In this document: piece after piece, positions 22,701 through 33,858 of the stretch | How the letters are laid out: each line of letters begins with the position of its first letter | Position numbering within the stretch: position 1 is the stretch's first letter | Source: Antedon bifida | Taxonomy: Eukaryota; Echinodermata; Crinoidea; Comatulida; Antedonidae | DNA length: 64,000 bases | NCBI GenBank assembly: GCA_963402885.1 | Contig: OY727100.1 | Coordinates: forward strand, 7,613,501-7,677,500 | Reading direction: 5' to 3' | Notes under the pieces: generated by a model | The model's input: only the letters and a program-made list of their open reading frames with translations | Databases searched by the model: none | What the model was told of the DNA's origin: nothing | Made by a program: the position numbers and the translations under genes

Positions 22701-25607
22701 TCTTTCTCATGAAATGACACATGTGCATGTCAAACTTTTATTATTAATATTAGCTTCATGTTTTTAACTTATTATGAAAGCTGTTATCTATATGATATAG
22801 ACACAATTCAACACTATAAACGATGCTTCAGGTCATAGGATGGCATACATCAGCTTTACAATTACTGTATCTCTATCCCTATTAAGAAAGTGTCTCCTTA
22901 GGCTTTACTGTATCTGTGAAATATAATACCTTCTGTTTCGGTTGTAGTAAAAAGTGTTCATTCTGAAGCCAGTTGCTCTCATAGCTACACAATAACCTAT
23001 GCTACCCATTCCAAGAATGCCCAGGGTAGCACCTGTCACGTCTGTGCCTAATGAGGTGAATTGTGGTGACATTCTGACTTCCAAATCAGGATGCTGAGAA
23101 CTCTGAATATCTAGCAATAAACAAAATGTTTACTTCTTGTATTAGAGGACACATCTCCCATAAATGGACACTCATGCAAAAGCCCATTTGTTGTGCCTTT
23201 CAATTAGTGTTTGACGAGATGCAAAACACTTGATATTTTTTGTAAATTATCTTACGTTAATTTCTTATGTTAATTTACTTACCAGATAATTTTCAGTGGC
23301 AGAAATTTTAAGTACATAATATAAAAATAACGCTTAAAAAAGAAATTTTAAGTGAATTATAAATGTACAAAAAGTAATACATCATTATTACTATATTCAA
23401 TAATCAACATAATCATCATTAGTTTTTATAAAAAGATTACATACTTTTTCGAAGTTGCCTTGCAGTTGCAAGTATCAATGCAAATGTTAGATCGGCCGTT
23501 GATTCTGAAACTAGGTGAGGGACATTGGAAACTCGGATGTTTAATCTATGAAGCATGGATACATCTAGTCCTTCAAATCCAGCTGAACATATACTCACGA
23601 CCTTCAGATTGGGAAGATGATCCAAAAATTGCTCATCAATTAAACCAGCCTTTGTGCAAATAAAACCTTAAAGAAAAATGAATTGATATAAAATGGTTAT
23701 TAGGATTTATGGTGAAAAATGTTTTCCTTTGAGCTTTTGTTGATTGTCAACTAATAATATATTATAGAATACTTTAGCCAAAAGTTTCACATTCTACTGT
23801 ATCCTATCATTTTAGACAAATACTCATTTAATGTCAATTTTCATCACATGACTTCAATTGGACCAATCAGACACAATGTATTTTCAGCAGACGAATGATG
23901 AAAAAAAGGAGAATTTAGGTTTGAAAATAGTTTTGACAAAGATTTTCCAAGAAAAGCAAGGTCTCTTAAATATGAAGGAAGTTTTCCTTTAGTAAAAATC
24001 ATTAGTGATTACAAAAAACATGGGAAATATACACAGTAAACGGAGCTGTACAAAAAATATACAGTAAGTAGACAAAATTGTCTCCGCAGCACTAGGAATA
24101 ACCAAGTCATACAGGTGTTCCTATGGATACAGACTTACCTGTCATACCAGCTGTCACAGTCTTATCTATGGTTGACATTTTTGGTATTTTGTAAAATCGA
24201 CTAATTGATAGGTCCAAGCTGCTGGACCCAAAAAACGTTTGGGAAAAGAGAGTTTATGAGGGCTCACGGTAGAATGATTTTGGATTCTCGCCCTTTGATT
24301 GGTTGAATTAACGCGAATCCACCCGAAGTGAGTCATGATGTACTGAGGACTGCATGTCCAACACAAGGAAAATAATCTATCGAAATTCTTTGAATATTAC
24401 TGTAGGTTAAATAAACACTCTTTTTTATTTAATAAACATGTAATATCATATTTGAAGTGACAGATACCACAACAGTGGGTAGACTGTCCTATGTGTTAGG
24501 CAATGAATAATTGTATAACCTGATCAACCAATCCATCAGCCAATTCATGACAGTGAACGAGCATGTGTGGTAAAATTGGAAATCTTGCAATTGTTCTGAC
24601 CATATGTACATCCCTAATACGTTGTCAAACTATTGTTAAAGTTGTCCTTTAAAAATAACATACCAGCAGACAGATAGGTGGGAATAGGAAGTCCAATCAG
24701 TCCCATTGCCGCAAATTTGTTTTTAGAAGATTTGCAAATGAAAGCTCTACAAACAGCATCGGATGAATTGAGATCATGACTTTGGAAATGATATGTAGTA
24801 GAACATACAAATGATGCAGTGGCGGATCTGATTTAGGATCTGACGAGGTGGGGTGGCCACGACAGTGGCAAACGAGGTGCGTAGCACCGAGCAGGGTAGG
24901 TTTGGGGAGCCTCAGAACATTTTTGAAAAAATATATAATGCTTACACACTGTTTATTAGGCTAGAGCAACTGTTTCCATCACATTTAATAACAAATGTTA
25001 CATAATGTAAATGTAAATAAATCCTTTCTAAATACTGTACGGATCTTTTTCAACGAACTAATAATAAACTTTGATCGAAAAACACTTTTAACGAAATGAA
25101 AATTTGGTAATGTGGTACTCGGAAAATGCCTCGATAGTGCATGTGTTAGTGTACTGTGTTTTGGTGGTCTGTTAACCTCAGATAAAAAAGAAAAAAGTTC
25201 ACGATGTTACACTCCACTCTGTACAGGGGTGTAAATATACCACGCTAACACTTGCACACACAGACCAGGGCGGTAATTAACTGAAATGGAAAATTGTGTA
25301 TTTTTGGAGAGTGATGACATAAGCATTCACATGAGGAGCGAGCTAGACAACGTGAAGCTAGTAGTAGGAGTGCTTGTGTTTTGAAAAAAATCATTAGTTT
25401 CCTTCCTTTAGTTTTCTCTAGTTTCAATTACTTATTTATTATATGTAAACACAAATACAGACCTTCAATTTCTTTTGAAAACCTATCTTTCCTCTGTAAA
25501 TACTCATCTAACCAAACCACTTGAAAGCATTTTAGCATTTCCACTAAGTCAAACAGCTTCTTCAACTTTGATTCACATAGAATTGTTTGGCCTAATTCTG
25601 TAGACAT
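19717..25607 (-). CDS. D-2-hydroxyacid dehydrogenase, glyoxylate/hydroxypyruvate reductase type (five exons)
   Basis: Exons on the minus strand: 25607-25463, 23666-23445, 23110-22930, 20240-20062 and 19961-19717. Every junction has GT donor and AG acceptor, and the phases (1, 1, 2, 1) fit without a gap, giving 323 residues, normal for the family. The start MSTELGQTILCESKLKKLFD is the only ATG that preserves the N-terminal substrate domain. NAD(P)-binding GILGMGSIG lies in exon 3. The catalytic Arg (NVSRG, exon 4/5 junction), Glu (LDVTEPEPLP) and His (LSGHSG) are all present. The family reduces glyoxylate, hydroxypyruvate or related 2-keto acids with NAD(P)H, usually in cytosol; exact substrate unknown. 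TTTATT at 19571 could be an AATAAA signal for the minus strand. Introns contain transposon debris. The protein lacks any obvious signal peptide. Identity by eye. Confidence 0.87.
20592..20846 (+). pseudogene. hAT-type transposase fragment in intron 3 of the dehydrogenase gene
   Basis: The frame encodes KVLYTSYIVEHNLPFAITQH, then ELFPAMFPDSEIAKRY and KKATKKQLTELNAQ. The 'EHN-PF...H...LF-MFPDSEIA' pattern is typical of the region after the zinc finger in one group of hAT-derived proteins. It is too short to function, with no catalytic core. It lies antisense to the host gene. Confidence 0.55.
21153..21386 (+). pseudogene. C-terminal fragment of a LINE ORF2
   Basis: Encodes KRRLNWYGHLKRLADN, then GRPKKIRTKMIQNDLKTIL. 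The R-R-x-x-W-x-G-H-x-x-R pattern followed by GRP-K/R is common at the end of LINE reverse transcriptase proteins. A run of ATAATAATGATG repeats follows (about 21430-21465), as at a LINE 3' tail. 5'-truncated; lies in intron 3 of the dehydrogenase gene. Confidence 0.6.
21795..22135 (+). pseudogene. 3' end of a Penelope-like element (GIY-YIG tail and conserved 3' segment)
   Basis: One plus frame reads DVVILERKSRWFKRGSVYVK then EEPSLNREGGLHHNLSGTFN, the pattern seen at the end of the GIY-YIG nuclease of Penelope-like retroelements ('W-x-RG...Y-K...PSLNR-GGL...LS'). A segment after the stop contains a 6-bp hairpin (ACAACC-TGGATA-GGTTGT, 22028-22045) followed by GAAACGTTGC and later AAGTCCAGTTGAAT. 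The piece is 5'-truncated and inactive. The family call rests on remembered consensus. Confidence 0.55.
24818..24860. other. Possible hAT-type transposon end
   Basis: GCAGTGGCGGATCTG at 24818 resembles the CAGTGGCG end of the element at 4134. I could not find the matching opposite end nearby, so this may be a truncated copy. Intron 1 of the dehydrogenase gene. Confidence 0.3.
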
Positions 25608-26052
25608 GATTGATTGTTTCTAAACAAGAAATACAAAAATTGTTAACAATTTTTTACTTACATGTAATTTCTGATTGAACTACAGTAGTTGAAATAGAAA
25701 AAAAATAGTAAAATTCATTACAAAAATAGAAAAAACCCAATAATTTTTAGGATAATTAAGCTAAGTTTTGGGTAAAACTTACAGGGAATGCGTAAGAGTT
25801 GACAGGTCTGTATAGTGATGACAAGGACAACACACAATCAATGCTTGGATGATGACTTTATGAATAGATATTTTTTATGGAAAGTTTGTTAACTGTTTTG
25901 CCCTGATTATTGTTTGTGAGATAGATTTCAATATCTCAAAACAATCTTGTAACCTCTGTGTGCGACGTTTTGACTTGTTTTTAACAAATCTTCATTTGGT
26001 AATGAAACGTTGCACATGTACGTATTCATGAATGGTTTAATGTAAAAAATTA
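25608..26052. other. Region upstream of the dehydrogenase gene
   Basis: Presumed 5' flank or UTR of the minus-strand gene. I see no clear TATA box or initiator that I would call. An imperfect inverted pair TGCGACGTTTTG (about 25964) and GAAACGTTGCA (about 26003) is present. Confidence 0.35.
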
Positions 26053-26062
26053 TATACAGGTA

Positions 26063-26262
26063 AAGGTAAAGGTGAGTCCTGTGTTCATTCTGAACGTAGG
26101 GGAATGAGCTGTTAGGAGCTCATTGTACTAAGCCTCGGCATTATGTGGTAGGATGGCCTGTTCCTTTCTACGCCGCCTTTTTCTCCCTAGCATTTTCAAC
26201 CAGGTACTCATTTATAGCTGAGTGAACTGGGAGTTGTCGGGAATTGAACCCGGGTCTCTCTG
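26063..26262 (-). mobile_element. tRNA-derived SINE with 10-bp target duplication
   Basis: Flanked by TATACAGGTA at 26053-26062 and 26263-26272. On the minus strand the sequence starts with a pol III B box (GGGTTCAATTCCC, about 26253-26241), continues through ACTCAGCTATAAATGAGTAC and ends in TTTACC repeats (about 26074-26063), a short simple tail. The A box is missing, so the copy seems 5'-truncated. Family not named. Confidence 0.65.
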
Positions 26263-26272
26263 TATACAGGTA

Positions 26273-27540
26273 GTGAATATAAAACCAGATGAAAACATTT
26301 TTCGAAGATAAAACCACTTGCCGTTACAGCCCAGTCAACAGCGCTGTGAACTTAAAAATCGCTAATTGAATAGATTGATTAATTTATTACACCTGAGGGA
26401 ATTGACACTTGGAAGAGAGAATGGATTGTTCTATTCGTCGACAAGCAATACATTTGTATAAACGTATATTAAATCTATCAAAATAGAATTTTTTCATGAC
26501 TTTTAGTTGTCTTCAACATTATGATGCTATACTCGAGTTGTTTTCAGCAATTACAAAAATCCATACAGTGTATACCACATTTGAAAAACACTCCTATTCG
26601 GGGCAAATCATTGAACCTAAATTCATTTTAATCATCAATAACTAATTATCTACTAAACTTAATTAGTATACAGGGTTACATTAGATGGTTAATATCAGTA
26701 CCGAAAGTATGTACCTGTACCAACTTTACAATACCATCAAGTAAACATTGTAGAAGTTATGCACGATTTACCAAATTTTGCCCTTACGTAAATTTATATA
26801 TAGATTAGGCATATATGTTTTAATATTATTATTATATATTATTATTACAAGAAAACAATTTATTCAAACACATTAATTTTACTATTAGTATGATAAGTAT
26901 AACACTAAATTTGATTTAGCCCATATAAACCAGCATATCCAAACTTATTGAAAAATCTAAATACCGAAAACAAATTTGTATAATATTTTGTTTTAATGTC
27001 ACCCTCTATTGATGGTTTTCTAAAGCACAAAATTCAACTCAAAATCGTACAAATTCAATGATATACACCGTACATTTACTTTATTTACTAAATCTATAAA
27101 CACATTTCGTTTTTAGCCTTTTGCGATTTTCAAAAACAAAGCATGATTTTACCTATAACTGCTTATGCGCGCGTTTTGAAGTGATTAAGGATAAAATGAT
27201 ATTTTATAACTCGACTACAGTGATTTTAATGAATAGATTATATTGTGAATCATTATGCGTCATTTACAACAAACCTAGAAGGTACGTCACATCAATGAAC
27301 GATGGTGTGTCAATGTCCGTCACTTTACCACTCAAAATATCACAAACAACATGGTCAAAGTGCGTCAAAATGGTCTTCTCTCTGTCATGGTCTTAGCTTT
27401 AGAAACACCCATGAGTAGAGGGCGACATTAAAAAAGTTTGTTTTCGGTATTTAGATTTCTTTTTTTCGGTTTGTTTTTCGGTTGTTTATGGTTGTTTTCT
27501 GTTGTTTTCGGTAATTAGACTGACCGCTGCTCTATGCATA
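26273..27540. other. Unassigned AT-rich intergenic sequence
   Basis: No gene seen. 27420-27530 is T-rich with repeated CGGTTT/CGGTTG words. Open frames near 27121-27396 lack similarity I recognise. Confidence 0.4.
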
Positions 27541-27890
27541 TATTAAAGAGATTATCTATATATTATTTCACCTACTATTCCAGTCTCTTCGGTATTTATC
27601 TACACATTCATCGTGTACTCACCTGAGCTGTCAGTGTCAGGGTTGTAGTACTCGTAGATGAATATGTATTAATAATTTACTTCTGTCTTGTTCTGTGTCT
27701 TCGTTTCGAGAAAGCGATTCCTCTTCCTTGCTCCTCAACCCCTGGGGCTGGACATGACGTATTTCGACATTAGCCAGTCCCAGGGCCGGATTCGGAGGTT
27801 GAGTGCGCGTAGGCCAGGTGATTGGCTGTAATGTAGAGATGACGTAACTACAGTACTAACCAATCACCAGGCACTACAATCCTCCCTGTT
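27541..27890. repeat. ~340-bp duplicated segment, copy 1
   Basis: Matches 30092-30430 in the same orientation, with small differences: TATTAAAGAGATTATC near the start, TACTCACCTGAGCTGTCAG, CTCAACCCCTGGGGCT, TTGAGTGCGCGTAGGCCAGG, and TGACGTAAC near the end. It contains a TGACGTAA word and ATTGG/CCAAT words, so promoter-like sequence is possible but unproven. Confidence 0.75.
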
Positions 27891-28144
27891 TTATTTTTGT
27901 TGTTTCTGCCTCCCTGACTATCCTTGGACTGGTCTCTTCTGAGAGGGCAGGTACAAGTTAGTCCAATGTCCAATTTACATTATAGTCCAATTTTGGTTCG
28001 TCCTATCCAATACCACATTGGTGGAGTTAAATAGAGTTAATGTTATATTTCTTTCAGTGTCTGGCAATCCTGTAAAATGTTCTTCCGGCATCCAAAAGTT
28101 TCTTTCAAAGTATAATACTAAAAGGTTCAGTTTGTGTTTCAAAT

Positions 28145-29040
28145 GGGTGCAGGTCAAGTCGGCCCCAAACCGTCTCGGCCAAAGTCAAGTCGGCCCCACG
28201 TCAAGTCGGCCCCAAGTCAACTCGGCCTCAAGTCAACTCGGCCTCAAGTCAACTCTGCCTCACGTCAACTCGGCCAAAAACTAATTGGTCAACTCGGCCA
28301 CAATAAAGTATGGAACGCAAAAAGTGCTTAATATTATTATGATTCTTACTATCCACGCTTTAAAAAAAATGAAGAAATAAAAAATATAATATAATTAAAT
28401 AATATATAAAAAAAATTAACTCATTGCCGATATGAATAGAAGTACCCGTGTGTTACAAAAAACATGTGCAGGTACCGCATTTTAGTAAATCGAAGACGGA
28501 GGCCTACGTCCTACCATTTGGCCATAGAAAAAATGATCGTACTGTTACAGGCCTACATCGTTTTTGTCCATGATTTGCGTTTTTAAAAAAGGGGAATCCC
28601 CCGGTCAGCGAAAACACGTACCAGTTGTAGATATCGAAAAAGCTGCCAAACGCGCAGGGAGGCTCAGCTACGAAATTTTTAACGTAAATAAAGGAAAGTT
28701 TGTGAAATCATTCCTATTTTTTTTGCTAAATATATTATTGTCTAAATAATAATATTCATTAAAAGTCAGAATTATTCATAGTTAAAAAATTGTGAAGAAA
28801 TATTATTTTATCAATCCCCTTCATTTGCACTTTTTGCGTTCCATACTTTAACGGGCCGAGTTGACCGATTATTTTTTGGCCGAGTTGACGTGAGGCCGAG
28901 TTGACGTGAGGCCGAGTTGACGTGAGGCCGAGTTGACGTGAGGCCGAGTTGACTTGAGGCCGAGTTGACTTGGGGCCGACTTGACTTGTGGCCGACTTGA
29001 CTTTGGCCGAGACGGTTTAGGGCCGACTTGGATCGAAATC
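28145..29040. mobile_element. Foldback element with GGCCGAGTTGACTT-type repeat arms (~896 bp)
   Basis: The left arm (about 28152-28330) holds repeats of AAGTCAACTCGGCCTC and AAGTCAAGTCGGCCCC. The right arm (about 28826-29030) holds the inverted series. Both arms pair from CAAGTCGGCCC-AAACCGTC outside to GGAACGCAAAAAGTGC inside. The middle (28335-28820) is AT-rich with a short frame of unknown meaning (28564-28749). TTTCAAAT at 28137-28144 and 29041-29048 is a likely 8-bp target duplication. The outermost ten bases of the two ends agree poorly, so the exact ends are inferred. Confidence 0.75.
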
Positions 29041-29049
29041 TTTCAAATT

Positions 29050-29790
29050 CCACTTCCACTCCTTCCTCTTTTTTTTTTTCTCTCTTTAAACATATAAACA
29101 CAACACTGCCCCAACAAGAACAGGATAAAAAAAATCAAACACCAGAACGTCAAGGTGGTGAGGAATGAACCCCAACAATTTGAAAATTTGAGTGCCAAAA
29201 GGAAACTAAAGAGTCCTGAATCAAAAAATATGCCATAACAAACGAACAATGGGTAAAAACATATGAACAAGTGATGCAATAGTTCAGAAAGAAATAAGAA
29301 AAACAATTCCCTACAAGCCAAGTGGCATAGGGTATCCACCGCGTTGCAGCCAGGCACCGTGTTCCCTGGGAAGCACTGGCACCTGTCGGCCCTCCGAAAG
29401 AAAATCTGGGAAACACTGTTCTAGGGGTAAAGAATCACAGATTTGAAAGAAAAAGGAGGCACAAGCCTATGGGGAATGGCAAAAATTTAGCACACACCAG
29501 TAAAATTTACGGTCCCAACTACATTGTTAGAGGACATGTTGGACCTCAAATTTTAGGGTGGGAAGAGGATTTGCTCTTCGCCAATTTTTTGACATGCGGT
29601 GAATTGAGGACAGGTAGTTGTCCTGGGGTTAAAAACTATCCAAGTCCAAAAGGATACACTGTAAACCATAAGAATTAACTGAGTTATGGCTGAAAATTTG
29701 ATACGCAAGTAAACCAAGGAGGGGTGTGTACCCAATCGATTTTTTTTTCCCGGTGTGCCGGGAATAATAAAACAATCCTGTTGACGAAAT
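29050..29790. other. Unassigned sequence
   Basis: No recognisable gene. 29290-29420 is less AT-rich than its surroundings and open on the minus strand, with no similarity I can name. Confidence 0.35.
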
Positions 29791-29829
29791 GAATTTCAAT
29801 TTTTTGGGGTTTTTTGGGTTTTTTTTTTC

Positions 29830-30060
29830 TTTACTGCCCAACTCCTCGTCTAAGGTCAGCCTGTCCAGAAAGACCTTCAACATCCGGACCGCTGCTTCCC
29901 TTGTCCCCCGCTGGGCAGAATGCCTCTCACATTTGGCCAGGCGTCGGACTGGTAAGCATCGCCTGTCATCAGACTTCGGCTCCCTTGCTGTTTTCGGGCG
30001 GCCAGCCGCAGAGTGCTGCTGCAGTCCAGCGACTGTTGAGAAGGTAAATCCTTCAATAGT
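29830..30060. other. GC-richer island with open frames, unknown
   Basis: Visibly richer in G and C than its neighbours. Open frames run on the plus strand (to about 30067) and the minus strand (to about 29877). GT donor-like words occur at about 29951 and 30041 on the plus strand. It could be an orphan exon or a piece of another element. I recognise no domain. Confidence 0.3.
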
Positions 30061-30091
30061 GATGTGAGCGCCAAATTCGATCCCATCCTCG

Positions 30092-30430
30092 TTGCATTAA
30101 AGAGACTATCTATATATTATCCCACCTACAGTATTCCAGTCTCTTCGTTTGGTATTTATCTACACATTCATCATGTACTCACCTGAGCTGTCAGAGTTGT
30201 AGTACTCGTCGTGGATGATTATGTAATATTAATAATTTACTTTCTGTCTTGTTCTGTTCCTCAACCCCTGGGGCTAGTCATGACGTATTTCGCCATTGGC
30301 CAGTCCCAGAGCCGGATTCGAGGGAGGGGGGGGGGGGGGGGGTGTGGGGTGTTGAGTGCGCGTAGGCCAGGCGATTGGATGTGACATATAGATGACGTAA
30401 CCACTAGTTAATCGCAAGGCACTACTACAC
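30092..30430. repeat. ~340-bp duplicated segment, copy 2
   Basis: Direct copy of 27541-27890. It differs by small indels and by a G homopolymer (about 30327-30343). No LTR-type TG...CA ends and no shared target duplication were seen. Confidence 0.75.
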
Positions 30431-30810
30431 AGTGATTATTCTATAGGCCTAGCTAGGCCTAGGCCTACCTAGCCCTAAAAGAAAATCCCAGGCTAAGTTA
30501 ATTAATTAACCTTCCTGTTATAACAAACGTCTGTCTAGTTTGCGTTATATATATTATTATTATATTTAAAATAACCGTCTAGGCCTACTTACCGACAAAT
30601 TAACAGCTCAGCTTTACATACGATCAGGGGAAACCCCTAGCTAGTCGCGTCGATCTGTACAACGCGCATCATCATCACGTCACGTTGTATGTTGTTTTAT
30701 TTATCAGAATAATACCAGATTATCAAATGGATCGTTCCATTATTAATCAGAGGGTAGCTTGTTTGAAATACTACAGTATATTATACGTTTTCTTAATAAT
30801 ATAATAATAA
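30431..30810. other. Unassigned sequence before the Helitron array
   Basis: Contains AGGCCTAG words at 30445-30475 and AT-rich sequence. No gene. It ends in ATAATAATAA immediately before the CTAG of the first Helitron unit. Confidence 0.45.
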
Positions 30811-32342
30811 CTAGACATGAAACTCGTCACTTTGACGAGTTAGTTATCCGCACCACGACAAACGCCACGTGCACGTCATACGTTGGAATATTGCACACAG
30901 ATAAAGATTATGGCATTATGACAAGAACTGAAGAATATGATATGCTGTTAGTGCTGAATTCTGTCAATTTGTGTCATATAGTATATACATGCAAAGAGTA
31001 TAATCTGTATACATATTACATACAGTGTAGAATAGGTGAAATTACGGGACCCGCCATTTATTCCAATTTTTAACATGGCGACGGTATCAAAATGAAACAC
31101 TTAAATAGCAATTTCTGGAGGAAATTATCTCAGGAACAACATATTAACGTGTAGAAGAAATTTGAATACGTAAAATATAGATGCGCACCCTTTTAAATGT
31201 GATGAACTATTACGCAAAATATGAAAATACGACTTTTTTTATTCAACTGGCCATATGATGACGTCACAACATCCGATTGGCAAAATGTTTACATGAATTC
31301 GTATCTACAATCCAATAGCTTCCAGAAAACGTTTTAATCGTGATTATCACATTTTATTCTTACGAGCTATTACAGATTAAAATTTACTGTAAAGATGAAA
31401 TTAATGACCCACGTAATTAAAATTTTTAGGCACGATGACGTCATAAAAATTAAAATATTTTTATCTCATGCTAAAGAAAGTTGATTGACCTACACAATAT
31501 ATAAATTTAGGCGAAAAAGGAATACAGATAAGCGTGATGCGCTCCATTGAATGTGATGAGCAATAACGAAAGAGACAAAAATCCTAAATTTTACGTTCGT
31601 GTGGCCATACGATGACGTCACAATGTTTTTTTAGCCTTATCGATGCATGATCCGATATCTACAACTCATCAACTTCTAGATTTTGTAATAAAAATAAACG
31701 GTTCACGGTTTACTTTAGAAACTATGACTGTTTAAAAAAAGACATAATTTTGACGATTTTTTAAGCTTTTTCATAAAAAACGCGCACGAATTGTCTAATT
31801 CAACGTGTTCGTATGGCGTTATTTAAACTGGAAAAGGTCTAAATTGTTTTCAAAATTACTAGGAAAGACTTGAAAAATATAATTCAAGAGAAAAAAATAT
31901 GTTTTTAACGCTACGTGCGCACCGCGTGCGTAAAAAATTGCGCGCCCGTGGGAATTTTTGACATGCTCAAAATGACAAGAAACGCATAAAAAGTTGATTA
32001 GAAATTAATTTTGCGCATTTTGAAATTTTAAATGCGCGTGCGCGCGTAACTTCTTGTGAAACATGCCATTTTTAATCCGTAGAAAGTTTGCCCCTGATAT
32101 GACTTAAATTTTGTCAAAGTGTCAATACTAAATGACTTTTGGTTTTTAATCTATAATCAATCATTGAAATTCATAAAATTGCGCGTAAGTCACGTTGCGC
32201 AACTATGACGTCATTCAAAAATAGGAGGTGCACAACTTCACGTAAATGCCCATATGTTGTCAAAGTTATGAAATGTTATGTTTACACATTTTAGAGAAAC
32301 GCGACTCACAAAAAGGAAGGAAGGATCCAAGAATAATACAGA
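30811..32342 (-). mobile_element. Helitron unit A (class 1, 1532 bp)
   Basis: On the minus strand the unit begins TCTGTATTATTCTTGG and ends with a hairpin AACTCGTC-AAAGT-GACGAGTT, six bases, then CTAG followed by T. A 5' TC, a 3' hairpin and CTRR-T are Helitron hallmarks. There is no Rep/helicase frame, so it is non-autonomous. It holds four TGACGTCA octamers (31259, 31436, 31613, 32216). Near-identical to the unit at 49743-51274. Confidence 0.75.
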
Positions 32343-32346
32343 AAAA

Positions 32347-33858
32347 CTAGATTTGAACTCGTCACTTTGACGAGTTCGGGTTATCCGCGCAAATGCAACA
32401 TGCAGATACTTTAAACTATGAACCTCGACAATTACTATGCCATCCTATGACATGAAATAAATATGTTTACAGTGCTGAATTGTACCTATTTTGTAGCATA
32501 CAGCATATTACAGTATTTACAGAATACACTGTATATGTTATACAGTGTAGCATAGACGAAATTACGAGACCCATCTTTTAAATCCAATTATTAACACGAT
32601 GATGTCATCAAATTGACATATAAACATAACTATTTTAGAAGCTGATTATCTAAATAATTACATTAATACAAATTTGAAGAATTTTGGGCACGTAAAAGTG
32701 AGATGCGCTCTCGTTTAAATGCAATGAACTTTTACGCAAGAGATGAAAATATGACTTTTTGAATTAAACTGGCCATATGATGACGTCACAACATCTAATT
32801 GGCAAAATATTCACATGAATTCGTAACTAAAATCCAATAGCTTCCAGAAAACGTTTTAATCATGATTATCACTTTTTATTCTGACGAGCTATAACAGATT
32901 AAAATTTACTGTAATGATAAAAATAAGTGCCCTACGTTATTTACATTTTTAGACATGATGACGTCATAAAAATTAAAATATTTTTAACTCATGCGAAAGA
33001 TAGTTGATTGACGTAGACAATAATAAAATCTCGGGGGAAATGGAATACGTATAAGCGAGATGCGCTCTGTTGAATGTGATGAGCAATAACGAAAGAGACA
33101 AAAATCCTATATTTTACATGCGTGTGGCCATACGATGACGTCATAACATCCGAGAGGTGAAAATTCTGCATGAAATCATTTCTACAATTTATCTTCTTGC
33201 ATAATAAGTTAAAAAAATTGGGGGTCACCTTCGATCCTGAAGAGCTATAATAGATTCAAAATAGGCATTATTTTGACAATATTTTGTAACTTTTTAAACA
33301 AAAACGCGCGCAAATGGTCTAAATCAACATGTTCGTATGACGTCATTTTAATTTGAAATGATGTAAATCTTTTTTAAAATGACTAAGAAAGGCTGTAAAA
33401 TCATAATTCAAGAAAAAAACACATGATTTTCATGCTCCGTGCGCACCTTACGCGTAAATTTTTTCGCGCGCGTGGGAATTTTTGACATGCTCAAAATGTC
33501 ATGATCAGCGTAGAAAGTTGATTAGAAATTAATTTTGCGCATTTTGAAATTTTAAATGCGCGTGCGCGCGTAACTTCTTGTGAAACATGTCATTTTTAAT
33601 CCATAGAAAGTTTGCCCTTGATATGACTTAAATTTTTACCAAGTGTCAATACAAAATGACTTTTGGTTTATAATCTATGACCAATCATTGAAATTCATAA
33701 AATTGCGCGTAACTTACGCTGCGCGACTCTAACGTCATTAAAAATATGGAGGTGCACAACTTCAGGTAAATGTCCATATAATGACAAAGTTATACAAAAG
33801 ATATATTCACAAGCAACAGGGGATATGCGACGCACAAAAATCCGGGAAAGAAAGAAGA
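32347..33858 (-). mobile_element. Helitron unit B (class 2)
   Basis: Terminal hairpin with the same stem, followed by CAAAT-CTAG, then T. The subterminal decamer GCGGATAACC precedes the hairpin. Class 2 differs from class 1 in the bases around the hairpin (CGCGGATAACCCG) and in internal sequence. Separated from unit A by four As. No coding capacity. Confidence 0.72.

Noticed and set aside
24166-24366. Minus-strand open frame next to the alternative exon candidate
   Set aside because: Its frame does not fit any dehydrogenase exon phase and, as an internal exon, the candidate would bring an in-frame stop.
25960-26020. Inverted pair TGCGACGTTTTG/GAAACGTTGCA as a transposon end or ribozyme
   Set aside because: Short and mismatched, no flanking duplication, and the hammerhead core is absent.
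28564-28749. Small frame in the middle of the foldback element as a transposase
   Set aside because: 61 codons, no recognisable motif, no match that I know.
27541-30430. The ~340-bp direct repeats as LTRs of a 2.9-kb element
   Set aside because: No TG...CA ends, primer site, polypurine tract, target duplication or coding region between them.
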